NCBI RefSeq assembly: GCF_038811545.1
Contig: NZ_CP133319.1
Coordinates: forward strand, 2,881,516-2,945,515
Direction of reading: 5' to 3'
DNA: 64,000 bases
Source: Rhodoligotrophos sp. CJ14
GTDB lineage: Bacteria > Pseudomonadota > Alphaproteobacteria > Rhizobiales > Im1
Under the pieces are notes generated by a model. That model saw only the letters and a list, made by a program, of their open reading frames with translations. It was not told where the DNA came from and searched no databases. Made by a program: the position numbers and the translations under genes. This document shows, piece by piece, positions 1-8,487 of the stretch. Each line of letters starts with the position of its first letter. The stretch's first letter is position 1.

Positions 1-566
1 CTACATTATTTACATTTGTGTTGCTGTCTGGATGCGGAATTAATACAATTCCCACATATCAGGAGCAGGCCAAGGCCGCATGGAGCGAAGTTCTCAACCA
101 ATACAAGCGGCGGTCAGATCTTATTCCCAATCTCGTCGAGACGGTGAAGGGCTATGCGGCCCAGGAAAAGGACGTGCTCACATCGGTGGTGGAGGCGCGG
201 GCCAAGGCCACGCAGATGACCCTGCCGCCGGACGCGCTGAACAATCCCGACCTGGTGAAGCAATTCCAGGAGCGGCAGGATGCTTTGGGCAGTTCCTTGT
301 CCCGCCTGCTTGCGGTCGTTGAGAACTATCCTGACCTTAAGTCCAACCAGAACTTCCTTGCGCTTCAATCGCAGCTCGAAGGAACCGAAAACCGTATCGC
401 GGTCGCCCGGCGCGACTATATCGAGGCGGTCCGGCGCTATAACACCGAACTTCTGACGATTCCGGGTCGCTGGTGGGCCAGCTTCCTCTATCCCGATGCC
501 AAGCCCATGGCGGAGTTCGATATCCCGACCGAGGAGCAGCAGGCGCCCAAGGTGCAGTTCAACTGA
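1..566 (+). CDS. lemA: LemA family lipoprotein, 5' end cut by window edge
   Basis: This is the C-terminal 180-odd residues of a LemA-family membrane-anchored protein. The reading frame is open to the left edge, and the residues before the first possible internal start (GTG at 18) are hydrophobic and lead into a lipobox (LLSGC). The true start therefore lies outside the window and the protein is probably a lipoprotein. LemA hallmarks are visible: a conserved LIPNLVETVKGYA helix and, later, a second helical block around LEGTENRIAVARRDY. The family is helical and of poorly defined function. It is often encoded next to TPM-domain proteins, as it is here (the next gene starts 16 bases downstream), which supports a common operon. 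Family assignment is firm; the molecular role is unknown. Confidence 0.9.
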   Translation, partial: TLFTFVLLSGCGINTIPTYQEQAKAAWSEVLNQYKRRSDLIPNLVETVKGYAAQEKDVLTSVVEARAKATQMTLPPDALNNPDLVKQFQERQDALGSSLSRLLAVVENYPDLKSNQNFLALQSQLEGTENRIAVARRDYIEAVRRYNTELLTIPGRWWASFLYPDAKPMAEFDIPTEEQQAPKVQFN

Positions 567-582
567 TTAGGACTGGACCACA

Positions 583-1383
583 ATGAGCGACAGCAGCATC
601 GGCGGTGGCAAGCCCCTCCACCCGGTCTGGCGCGCCCTGGCCTATTTCGTGGTCTGGATCGCCGCGAGCACCTTCTGGTTTGCGCTGTGCTATGCGGCCC
701 CTAATTTCCCCCCGCTGACGGGACGGGTGGTTGACCAGACGGGGATGTTGACGCCCGAGCAGGCGGCTCAGGTCTCATCCAAGCTCGAGGCGCTCGAGCG
801 TGAGACCGGTATCCAGCTCGTGGTGGCGATCATCCGGTCACTGGATGGCAACGAGATCCGCGATTACGGCTATCAGCTGGGCCGCTACTGGCAGCTTGGG
901 CAGAAGGACAAGAACAACGGTGTCCTTCTGCTTATCGTCCCCTCGCAAAATCAGGTCTCTATCGAGGTCGGCTACGGGCTCGAAGGTGTGCTGACCGATG
1001 CGACCTCGCGGGTCATCATCGAGAACGCCATTGTCCCCGCTTTTCGCCAGGGCCGTTTTGCAGATGGTGTCAATGCCGCTGTGGACGATATCAGCGCCGT
1101 GGTGAAGGGCGATGAGCCCGCATCCGCCCCCCAGCAGATCCAGGATGACAGGGATTTCGGCCTCGATGACCTGCTCCCCCTGCTCTTCATGCTGTTTGTG
1201 GCCATTATGATCATCAGAGCATCCCGCGGCGCGCGCGGTGGCCGGCGCGGCGGTGGCAACTTTCCCATTATCATCACCCCTGGCGGCTTCGGCGGTGGAT
1301 TCGGCGGCGGCGGCTTCGGCGGTGGTGGATTTTCCGGTGGCGGAGGCAGCTTCGGTGGAGGCGGCGCCTCCGGCAGTTGGTGA
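583..1383 (+). CDS. TPM-domain membrane protein with glycine-rich tail (YgcG family)
   Basis: 266 residues. An N-terminal hydrophobic segment (about 17-40) is followed by a TPM domain (about 45-175), a second membrane segment (about 193-212) and a long glycine-rich tail ending GSW. This is the standard YgcG/TPM_phosphatase layout: an extracytoplasmic TPM domain held at the membrane. TPM domains in plants and some bacteria have reported phosphatase activity, and others act in photosystem II repair or respiratory complex assembly. No specific substrate can be read from the sequence. It follows lemA by 16 bases and abuts the next TPM gene, so the three form one likely operon. Confidence 0.88.
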   Translation: MSDSSIGGGKPLHPVWRALAYFVVWIAASTFWFALCYAAPNFPPLTGRVVDQTGMLTPEQAAQVSSKLEALERETGIQLVVAIIRSLDGNEIRDYGYQLGRYWQLGQKDKNNGVLLLIVPSQNQVSIEVGYGLEGVLTDATSRVIIENAIVPAFRQGRFADGVNAAVDDISAVVKGDEPASAPQQIQDDRDFGLDDLLPLLFMLFVAIMIIRASRGARGGRRGGGNFPIIITPGGFGGGFGGGGFGGGGFSGGGGSFGGGGASGSW

Positions 1384-1995
1384 GTGATGTTGAAACCCGG
1401 CGATACCGCGCGCATCAATGATGCGATCACCCAGGCCGAGAGCAAGACCAGCGGCGAGATTGTCGCCGTGCTGGCCCAGGAGAGCGATGACTATATCTAC
1501 ATCCCGATACTCTGGGCGAGCCTTGCGGCGCTGCTGCTGCCGTTCCCGTTGATATTCCTGACCCGGTTCGGCACGGCGGACATTTACACTCTTCAGCTCG
1601 CGCTGTTCATTGTGCTCGCGCTGATCTTCAGCATGCCCGGCCTGCGCCGTTTCGTCATTCCGAAGCGATTGCGGGAGCTGAGAGTTCATCGGCGGGCGGC
1701 TGAGCAGTTCCTGGCGCGCAATCTTCACACCACCGAGGGACGCACCGGCGTGCTGCTCTTCGTCTCTCTAGCCGAGCGCTGTGCCGTCATCCTGGCGGAT
1801 GAGGGAATTGCCGCCAAGGTTGCGCCGTCGACCTGGCAGACGATCATAGACCGGCTCACCGCTGACATCGCGGCCGGACGCCTCGCTGATGGCTTGGTGG
1901 CCGCGGTTGCAGACTGCGGAAACATCCTCGCGGCCCATTTTCCGCCCAGGCCGGATGATTTGGACGAACTGCCCAACCATCTCGTGGTGCTTTAG
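1384..1995 (+). CDS. second TPM-domain membrane protein
   Basis: 203 residues. The protein starts at GTG 1384 or the adjacent ATG 1387, directly after the stop codon of the preceding TPM gene, so the two are probably translationally coupled. Two hydrophobic stretches lie near residues 38-58 and 66-83. The region after them (about 100-185) carries TPM-like features, including a conserved GRTGVLLFVSLAER strand and a downstream helical segment. Unlike its neighbour it has no glycine-rich tail, and its membrane segments sit inside the domain. The LemA plus TPM plus short TPM arrangement recurs in alphaproteobacteria. Biochemical function is unknown. Confidence 0.82.
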   Translation: MMLKPGDTARINDAITQAESKTSGEIVAVLAQESDDYIYIPILWASLAALLLPFPLIFLTRFGTADIYTLQLALFIVLALIFSMPGLRRFVIPKRLRELRVHRRAAEQFLARNLHTTEGRTGVLLFVSLAERCAVILADEGIAAKVAPSTWQTIIDRLTADIAAGRLADGLVAAVADCGNILAAHFPPRPDDLDELPNHLVVL

Positions 1996-2007
1996 AGATG
2001 GAGCAAC

Positions 2008-2475
2008 TTACGCCCGTCTGCTTGGCCCAAGCCGCTCTTGGGCCGCCTTGCGCAGGGTGACCCGATCACGGGTTGACACCCCAATCAGCTCAGCCACCCG
2101 CCAGACGAGATTTTCCTCGTAAGGATCAATCCTGCCATCGGCCAGAACCACCTCCCAGAGCATGCCGATAAACACCTTGCGACCCTCCTGGTCGAGGTGA
2201 TCGGTCACCACTCGCGTGAAGCGATAAAGGTCGATGGCTTCCGCCTCGGCGTGCCGCGCCTCCTCGATGAGCGTTCGCACGGCCTCTTGCGAGAGGCCGA
2301 AGCGGCGCGTCAGCACCTCTTCGATTCTCGCGAATTCAGCCTCGTTGATGACATCGTCGATGACACTGGCCCGCACCAGCAATGCGGCCATTGCCAGTTC
2401 CAATGCCTGGTCACTCTCGGCTTCGGCGGGGATGAGTTTCTTGATCAGCTGCCACACGAGCTGGAGAGTTAGCAC
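2008..2475 (-). CDS. TerB-like tellurite-resistance-domain protein
   Basis: 155 residues, almost entirely predicted helical. It has the acidic patterns of the TerB/DUF533-type fold: an early helix with ALLVRASVIDDVINEAEF and a later DGRIDPYEENL segment, both of the E/D-rich kind that binds metal in TerB relatives. Many proteobacteria encode such stand-alone TerB proteins far from any tellurite operon, and their role is not established. The start is GTG at 2475; no strong ribosome site precedes it, so the exact N terminus is uncertain. It converges on the TPM operon with 12 bases between stop codons. Confidence 0.8.
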   Translation of the reverse strand: MLTLQLVWQLIKKLIPAEAESDQALELAMAALLVRASVIDDVINEAEFARIEEVLTRRFGLSQEAVRTLIEEARHAEAEAIDLYRFTRVVTDHLDQEGRKVFIGMLWEVVLADGRIDPYEENLVWRVAELIGVSTRDRVTLRKAAQERLGPSRRA

Positions 2476-2545
2476 GCCCGCGCCAAAAGTACAGGGCGGC
2501 GCCCACTCGGCACCGTCTCGTCCGGCAATCTTCCGGCCTCAGTGG

Positions 2546-2947
2546 TTAACCCGCATTATGCCGGTGGTAGACGCAAGCCAGCTTGTTGCCGTCGGGATCG
2601 CGCACATAGGCGCCATAGAAATGGGGCCCGTATTGTGGCCGGGGACCGGGCGCGCCCTCATTGCTGCCACCATGGGCGAGAGCGGCTGCATGGAAACTGT
2701 CGACGGCCGCTTCGTTGGGAGCTGCGAACGCGATCATCGTGCCATTGCCGGCACTGGCTGGCGCTCCATTGAACGGCTTACAGATGTAGAAGCCGGTCCC
2801 TTCATCATAGCCAGGCCCCCAGCTTGCCCAACCGCCCGAAGGCTCGCCCTTTCGCTTCTGTCCGATGGCACCGAGCACCGCATCGTAAAATCCGACCGCC
2901 CGGTCGAAATCGGAAACACCCACTGTCGTGTAGAGTACAAGCGTCAT
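2546..2947 (-). CDS. VOC superfamily (glyoxalase/bleomycin-resistance fold) protein
   Basis: 133 residues from the chosen ATG at 2945-2947. That start is preferred because an AGGAGG ribosome site lies just upstream; a longer frame to 3007 exists but has no such site. The protein has one VOC repeat pair: FDRAVGFYDAVLGAIG near the start, and near the end a YVRDPDGNKLACVYH strand typical of the metal-binding half. The family includes glyoxalase I, dioxygenases and antibiotic-binding proteins, and the substrate cannot be deduced. It is divergent from the RND pump genes across a 332-base gap. Confidence 0.85.
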   Translation of the reverse strand: MTLVLYTTVGVSDFDRAVGFYDAVLGAIGQKRKGEPSGGWASWGPGYDEGTGFYICKPFNGAPASAGNGTMIAFAAPNEAAVDSFHAAALAHGGSNEGAPGPRPQYGPHFYGAYVRDPDGNKLACVYHRHNAG

Positions 2948-3279
2948 GGCAGCCCCTCCTCTTACCAGTCTCGGGCGAGCATAGGCCCATGGTTCAGGTC
3001 GAAACAAGGGCTTCGCGCAATAGCTTAACGGGGGACTGGGTGATCGGAGTCTTTGTCAGGACTCGGTTTGACATTTGCCGTCTCGAAGATGTGAGTAGGC
3101 TCGCCGTAAAAAAGGAACGAGATAGTTCTTTTTTTTACGGCCAAGCCGGCGTATATCATCGCCGCGCTGGCAGATCCTAGCGACAGGCAGAAGCGCGGGG
3201 CCGGCGGGGGAAACTCCGTAGGGAAGGACGAGAATCAGACGTGCGAGCGATGGCGCTGGCGCGAGGGATGGGGTGTCGA
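2948..3279. promoter_or_regulatory. divergent control region between VOC gene and RND pump operon
   Basis: No protein gene is convincing in these 332 bases. The region should carry promoters for the leftward VOC gene and the rightward pump operon. A TTGACA hexamer at 3068-3073 is a plausible -35 box for the pump, but I cannot place a good -10 box after it. A strong A/T-rich inverted repeat lies just downstream at 3104-3140 and is listed separately. Confidence 0.5.
3104..3140. promoter_or_regulatory. inverted repeat upstream of RND pump, candidate TetR operator
   Basis: The left arm CCGTAAAAAAGGAAC (3104-3118) and right arm GTTCTTTTTTTTACGG (3125-3140) are near-perfect inverted repeats around a 6-base centre. 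Placement 3' of a -35-like TTGACA and about 140 bases before the adaptor start suits an operator for the TetR-family regulator encoded downstream of the pump. The T-run inside the right arm means a hairpin terminator or attenuator on the transcript is an alternative reading. Confidence 0.45.
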
Positions 3280-4506
3280 ATGCGGTCATATTATCGAATT
3301 CTGGCAGCTTTGTTGATGATCACCGCTGCGAGCCCAGTGCTGATCGGATGCGATGATCAGGCCGCATCCAAGGACACGCCGGGTGCCGCGGCCGAAGCTC
3401 CGCCGCAACCGGTTTCCGTGGTAACGGTTCGGCCGGAGCGGTTGCCCATCGTCAATGAGCTCCCCGGCCGTATTGCCCCCCTGAGGGTCGCGGAAGTACG
3501 GCCGCGCGTCTCAGGCATTGTCATCGAGCGGGTCTTCGAGCAAGGCAGCGAGGTGAAGGAGGGCGATGTCCTCTATCGCATCGATCCGGAACCGTTTCGG
3601 GTCCGGGTTGCGAGTGCCGAGGCTGCTCTGAAACGAGCGGAGGCGGGGCGCTTGCAGGCCCAGCAGACAGCTGAGCGGATCGAGCAGCTGAGAAAGCAGC
3701 GCGTGGTGAGCACGCAGCAGCAGGATGATGCGGTTGCAGCACTTGCCCAGGCTCAGGCCGATGTGGCCAGCGCCAAGGCGCAGCTCGATGCGGCCCGCCT
3801 TGATCTCCAATATGCCGATGTGCGTGCGCCGATCAGCGGCCGTATCGGCCGTGCCTTGATCACGGAAGGCGCGCTGGTCAGCGCGAGCGGTGCGGAGCCT
3901 CTCGCAACAATCCGGCAGCTCGATCCAGTCTATGCCGACTTCAACCAGTCGGTGAATGATCTCCTCGCGCTACGACGTTCGACAGCATCAGGAAGCTTGA
4001 GCGAGCCGAATGAGGGCGAGGCCACGGTGAAGCTCATCTTCGATGACGGAACCCCGTACAAATATTCGGGCAAGGTCCTGTTCTCGGAGGCGACGGTCGA
4101 TGAGACGACGGGCCAGGTATTGCTGCGCGGCGAGTTTCCGAACCCCGATGGCGAATTGCTGCCCGGCATGTATGTTCGGGTTCAGGTCGAGCAGGGCGTC
4201 GAGCCAAACGCCATCGCGGTGCCGCAGCAAGCGGTCCAGCGCGACACCAGCGGGCATGCTCAGGTCTATGTGGTTGGCGAAGACTCGATCCCGCAATTGC
4301 GGACCGTTAAGGCGGGGCGCACGCTTGGGGACCGGTGGGTGATCAATGCTGGCCTCAAGCCTGGTGAGCGGGTCGTTGTTGAAGGCTTCCAGAAGATCCG
4401 CCCCGGCATGAAGGTTCAGGCTCAGGCCTGGGCTCCAGCAGGCGAAGGCGCGTCTGCGCCTGGTAAGCAGGCGGATGCATCCACCAGCCCGGTCCAAGCA
4501 AACTAG
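3280..4506 (+). CDS. RND efflux periplasmic adaptor lipoprotein (AcrA/BepF-like)
   Basis: 408 residues from ATG 3280. That start gives a clean lipoprotein signal peptide (hydrophobic run, then lipobox LIGC); an upstream in-frame GTG at 3241 would add 13 residues before it. Domains in order: signal/lipobox to about 25, a first lipoyl half with the RVSGIVIERVFEQGSEV strand, an alpha-helical hairpin rich in A/Q/E (about 110-180), a second lipoyl half (APISGRIG), a beta-barrel and a membrane-proximal domain, then a low-complexity A/P/G tail. This is the periplasmic bridge between the inner-membrane pump and a TolC-like outer-membrane channel. The pump gene follows after 17 bases. No outer-membrane channel gene is present here. 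Confidence 0.93.
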   Translation: MRSYYRILAALLMITAASPVLIGCDDQAASKDTPGAAAEAPPQPVSVVTVRPERLPIVNELPGRIAPLRVAEVRPRVSGIVIERVFEQGSEVKEGDVLYRIDPEPFRVRVASAEAALKRAEAGRLQAQQTAERIEQLRKQRVVSTQQQDDAVAALAQAQADVASAKAQLDAARLDLQYADVRAPISGRIGRALITEGALVSASGAEPLATIRQLDPVYADFNQSVNDLLALRRSTASGSLSEPNEGEATVKLIFDDGTPYKYSGKVLFSEATVDETTGQVLLRGEFPNPDGELLPGMYVRVQVEQGVEPNAIAVPQQAVQRDTSGHAQVYVVGEDSIPQLRTVKAGRTLGDRWVINAGLKPGERVVVEGFQKIRPGMKVQAQAWAPAGEGASAPGKQADASTSPVQAN

Positions 4507-4523
4507 AACAAAGATAGAGTCAG

Positions 4524-7500
4524 ATGCCGAGTTTCTTTATCGACCGGCCGGTCTTTGCCTGGGTCGTGGCCCTGTTCATCGTGATCGCGGGCATCATCGC
4601 CATCCCGTTGATGCCTGTGGCGCAATATCCATCGGTCGCACCGCCGCAGATCTCGATCAGCACCACCTATCCCGGTGCCTCGCCGCAGAACATCTATCAG
4701 AGCGTCACCCGGCTCATTGAAGAAGAGCTGAATGGCGCCAATGGACTGCTCTATTTCGAGTCGACCTCGGATACCTCCGGCCGGGTCGAGATCACCGCGA
4801 CCTTTCAGCCCGGCACAGATCCCATGCTGGCCCAGGTCGATGTGCAAAACCGCATCGCCACGGTCGAGCCCCGCCTTCCGCAGGAGGTGGCACAGCAAGG
4901 CATTCGCGTTGAGCAGGCGGGCTCGGGCTTCCTCATGGTGGTGGCCCTCACCTCCACGGATGGCTCGATCGATGCCATTGGGCTTGGCGATTATGTCAGC
5001 CGCAACGTTCTCAGCGAAATCCGTCGTGTGCCCGGCGTTGGCCGTGCCCAGCTCTTTGCGACGGAACGGTCCATGCGCATCTGGATCGATCCGGAGAAGA
5101 TGGTCGGCCTTGCGCTGACCCCGAGCGACATCACCAATGCCATTCGCGCTCAGAATGCACAGGTTGCCGCTGGCCAGATCGGTGCATTGCCGAACCCGAT
5201 CACGCAGCAGATCTCCGCAACGGTGCAGGTGAAGGGGCAGCTCACCTCGCCGGAAGAGTTCGGCGCCATCGTATTGCGCGCCAATCCCGATGGTTCGATG
5301 GTGCGACTGCGCGATGTCGCCAAGATCGAGGTTGGCGGTCAGGACTACAATTTCTCAACCCGCCTCAATGGCCAGCCCACGGCCGCCGTTGGCGTCCAGC
5401 TCTCGCCCACGGGCAACGCGATGGCGACCTCGAAGGCCGTCAAGGCGCGCATGGATGAGCTTGCCCAGTTCTTCCCGGCGGGCGTCGAATATTCGATCCC
5501 CTATGACACCTCGCCCTTCGTGGCGATCTCGATCGAGAAGGTGCTGCACACCCTGGTCGAGGCGATGGCCCTGGTGTTCGTCGTGATGTTCCTGTTCCTG
5601 CAGAGCTTCCGCTACACCATCATCCCGACCCTTGTCGTGCCGGTGGCCCTGCTTGGCACGGTTGCCGTCATGCTCGCCATGGGCTTTTCCATCAACGTGC
5701 TCACCATGTTCGGCATGGTGCTGGCCATTGGCATTCTGGTCGATGATGCGATCGTTGTGGTTGAGAATGTCGAGCGCATCATGGCCGAGGAGGGGCTTCC
5801 ACCGAAGGAAGCCACCCGCAAGGCCATGCGACAGATCACCGGGGCCGTGATTGGCATCACCCTGGTTCTGACCTCCGTGTTCATTCCCATGGCCTTCTTC
5901 CCGGGGGCGGTGGGCGTCATCTACCAACAGTTCAGCCTCACCATGGTCGTGTCGATCCTGTTCTCGGCACTGCTGGCCTTGTCGCTGACCCCTGCTCTGT
6001 GTGCGACTTTCCTAAAGCCGGTGAAGGGGCATCACGAGCGGCGCGGCTTCTTTGGCTGGTTCAACCGCGGCTTTGACCGCACGTCCCGCGGCTATAGCGG
6101 CATCGCTGCCTGGCTGGTTGGCCGCGCCGGTCGGTTCATGGTGATCTATGCCGCTCTGGTCGTGGGGATGGGCTATCTCTTCATGCATTTGCCATCCTCG
6201 TTCCTGCCGAACGAGGACCAGGGCTATATCGTGGTGAATGTGCTCGCCCCGCCCGAGGCGAGCGCCAATCGCACCCAGCAGGTGGTCGAGCAGATCGAGA
6301 AGCATTTCATGGCCGAGCCGGGCGTTGCTCGCGTGGTCATGGTGAAGGGCTTCAGCTTCCTCGGCGCCGGCCAGAACGCTGCCCTTGCCTTTGTCACCCT
6401 GAAGGACTGGAGCGAGCGCGGCCCGAATGATTCCGCGCAGGCCATCGCCATGCGGGGAAATATGTTCATGGCGGGCATCAAGGATGCGATGGCCTTCTCA
6501 TTGTCGCCGCCGCCGATCCAGGGCCTCGGCACGTCCAACGGCTTTTCGTTCCGCCTTCAGGATCGCGGAGGACGCGGTCAGGAGGCGCTCTCGGCTGCCC
6601 GCGACCAGCTGCTGGGCGCTGCCGCCCAAAGCCCGGTTCTCACCGGCGTCTATGTGGAAGGCTTGCCCGATGCGGCCCAGCTCGAGCTCAATATCGACCG
6701 CGAGAAGGCCAACACGTTCGGCGTGACCTTCGCCGATATCAATGCGGCCATCTCGACGAGCCTTGGGTCGGCCTATGTGAATGATTTTCCCAATTCCGGC
6801 CGCATGCAGCGCGTGACCGTTCAGGCGGAGGATATCAGCCGGATGACGGCTGAGGATTTGCTGCGCTTGAATGTGCGTAATGCGAATGGTGGAATGGTGC
6901 CGCTCAGCGCCTTCGCGAGCGTGTCTTGGGAGAAGGGTCCAACCCAGATCATTGGCTATAACGGCTATCCCTCGGTGCGCATCAGTGGTGAGGCAGCACC
7001 GGGATATTCCTCCGGCGATGCCATTACCGAGATGGAGCGGCTGGCCCGGCAGCTTCCTGCGGGCTTTGGCTATGAATGGAGCGGGCAATCCCTGCAGGAG
7101 ATCGAGTCGGGCTCGCAGGCCCCGCTGCTGATCGCGCTGTCCTGTATTTTCGTCTTCCTGTGCCTTGCGGCTCTCTATGAGAGCTGGTCGATCCCGATTG
7201 CGGTGATGCTGGTGGTGCCGCTCGGTGTTATCGGTTCGGTCCTCGCCGTGATGCTGCGCGACATGCCGAACGATGTTTACTTCAAGGTCGGTCTCATCGC
7301 GATCATCGGCTTGTCCGCCAAGAACGCGATTCTGATCGTGGAATTCGCCAAGGACCTGATGGCGGAAGGCAAATCACTGGTCGAGGCAACGATCGAAGCG
7401 GCCCATCTCCGCTTCCGGCCGATCATCATGACCTCGCTTGCCTTCACACTGGGTGTTGTCCCGCTTGCGATTGCAAGCGGGGCCAGCGCTGCGAGCCAGC

Positions 7501-7676
7501 AGGCGATCGGAACCGGCGTCATGGGCGGCATGATCTCAGCGACGGTGCTCGCGGTGTTCTTCGTGCCGGTATTCTTCGTCTTCGTGATGAGGATTTTCAG
7601 CTGGCGTCAGAACAGACGGCGATCTGATACGCCGCCGCCTGCGGAGGCTCATGAAGTTCAGCCCAATTTGGGCTAA
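4524..7676 (+). CDS. RND multidrug efflux pump, inner-membrane subunit (AcrB/HAE1 family)
   Basis: 1050 residues, the usual AcrB length. It opens with PSFFIDRPVFAWVVALF, the standard first transmembrane helix. Two large periplasmic loops each follow a first helix (TM1 and TM7). The proton-relay aspartates fall at residues 407-408 (LVDDAIVVVENV), the same numbering as in E. coli AcrB, and the TM10 lysine is present (SAKNAILIVEF, about 933). It is therefore a proton-driven drug exporter of the hydrophobic/amphiphilic efflux type, working as a trimer with the adaptor encoded upstream. Its substrates cannot be predicted. A TetR regulator gene follows by 3 bases. Confidence 0.96.
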   Translation: MPSFFIDRPVFAWVVALFIVIAGIIAIPLMPVAQYPSVAPPQISISTTYPGASPQNIYQSVTRLIEEELNGANGLLYFESTSDTSGRVEITATFQPGTDPMLAQVDVQNRIATVEPRLPQEVAQQGIRVEQAGSGFLMVVALTSTDGSIDAIGLGDYVSRNVLSEIRRVPGVGRAQLFATERSMRIWIDPEKMVGLALTPSDITNAIRAQNAQVAAGQIGALPNPITQQISATVQVKGQLTSPEEFGAIVLRANPDGSMVRLRDVAKIEVGGQDYNFSTRLNGQPTAAVGVQLSPTGNAMATSKAVKARMDELAQFFPAGVEYSIPYDTSPFVAISIEKVLHTLVEAMALVFVVMFLFLQSFRYTIIPTLVVPVALLGTVAVMLAMGFSINVLTMFGMVLAIGILVDDAIVVVENVERIMAEEGLPPKEATRKAMRQITGAVIGITLVLTSVFIPMAFFPGAVGVIYQQFSLTMVVSILFSALLALSLTPALCATFLKPVKGHHERRGFFGWFNRGFDRTSRGYSGIAAWLVGRAGRFMVIYAALVVGMGYLFMHLPSSFLPNEDQGYIVVNVLAPPEASANRTQQVVEQIEKHFMAEPGVARVVMVKGFSFLGAGQNAALAFVTLKDWSERGPNDSAQAIAMRGNMFMAGIKDAMAFSLSPPPIQGLGTSNGFSFRLQDRGGRGQEALSAARDQLLGAAAQSPVLTGVYVEGLPDAAQLELNIDREKANTFGVTFADINAAISTSLGSAYVNDFPNSGRMQRVTVQAEDISRMTAEDLLRLNVRNANGGMVPLSAFASVSWEKGPTQIIGYNGYPSVRISGEAAPGYSSGDAITEMERLARQLPAGFGYEWSGQSLQEIESGSQAPLLIALSCIFVFLCLAALYESWSIPIAVMLVVPLGVIGSVLAVMLRDMPNDVYFKVGLIAIIGLSAKNAILIVEFAKDLMAEGKSLVEATIEAAHLRFRPIIMTSLAFTLGVVPLAIASGASAASQQAIGTGVMGGMISATVLAVFFVPVFFVFVMRIFSWRQNRRRSDTPPPAEAHEVQPNLG

Positions 7677-7679
7677 GCT

Positions 7680-8387
7680 GTGATCATGACAGGTGCTTCG
7701 AAGCCAGTGAAGACCAGGCGTCCCGTGACCGGTTGTTGCATGGACAGGCGGAGGCGCGGTCGGCCTAGTCTTCACGAGGCGCATGCCCTCACCGATGTCA
7801 TCCTGGAGGAGGCCCTTGCGCTCTTTCGGCGCAATGGCTTTGCCGCCACCACGATGGAGGAGGTGGCGAGCGCTTGCGGGGCTGCCAAGCACAGCATCTA
7901 TCGCCGCTTTTCCTCCAAGGAGGAGCTGTTTCGCGAAGCGGTCGCCCTCGAACGCCGGCGGCTTCTGGATTGTGTCGCGCAGATCGATGTGAGGGAGAAT
8001 GAGCCCTTGGCATCCCTGAGGGCGATTGCGCGGGCGCTGCTGCATATCGTGATCGCGCCGGGCAGCATTGATCTGTTCCGCATGTGCATCGCCGAGGCCC
8101 ATCGCTTTCCCATCATCTGCTCGGAATTTGGCGAGACGAAGCGGCAGCTGCACGAGGTGATGAGTCCGTTCGTGATCGCTGCCCAGCAGCAGGGGCTGCT
8201 GATCGACGGAGATCCCACTGAAATCGCACGCCGTTTGCACCATGCCATCGTGGGCGAGGCGGTGATGATGATCTTGCTTGGCAGCGAGAGCTGCGCGAGT
8301 GGGGTTGATTGGGACAGCTATTTCGATCAGGCCTGGGCCTCAGCCATGCATGGTCTGGCCAGAACCGCACCGGCGCGCTGCACCTAA
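7680..8387 (+). CDS. TetR/AcrR family transcriptional regulator
   Basis: Up to 235 residues. Possible starts are GTG 7680, ATG 7686 and ATG 7740; the last (MDRRRRGRPS) begins just before the conserved domain, and no clear ribosome site decides between them. The N-terminal helix-turn-helix is typical: an ALALFRRNGFAATTMEEVA block, then AKHSIYRRFSSKEELF. The C-terminal ligand domain resembles the AcrR-type C domain used by drug-pump repressors. The gene lies 3 bases after the pump stop codon on the same strand, so it is probably co-transcribed and may form a feedback loop. Most acrR-type repressors are instead divergent from their pump. Confidence 0.9.
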   Translation: MIMTGASKPVKTRRPVTGCCMDRRRRGRPSLHEAHALTDVILEEALALFRRNGFAATTMEEVASACGAAKHSIYRRFSSKEELFREAVALERRRLLDCVAQIDVRENEPLASLRAIARALLHIVIAPGSIDLFRMCIAEAHRFPIICSEFGETKRQLHEVMSPFVIAAQQQGLLIDGDPTEIARRLHHAIVGEAVMMILLGSESCASGVDWDSYFDQAWASAMHGLARTAPARCT

Positions 8388-8487
8388 TCCATGAGCCGTC
8401 GACCCCAGTTGCCAATCACTGCGGCATGTGGTGAGCTGGTATGGGGAATGAGGGCGCCTCATCAAAAGGGGCTGAGAGGACGGGGCA

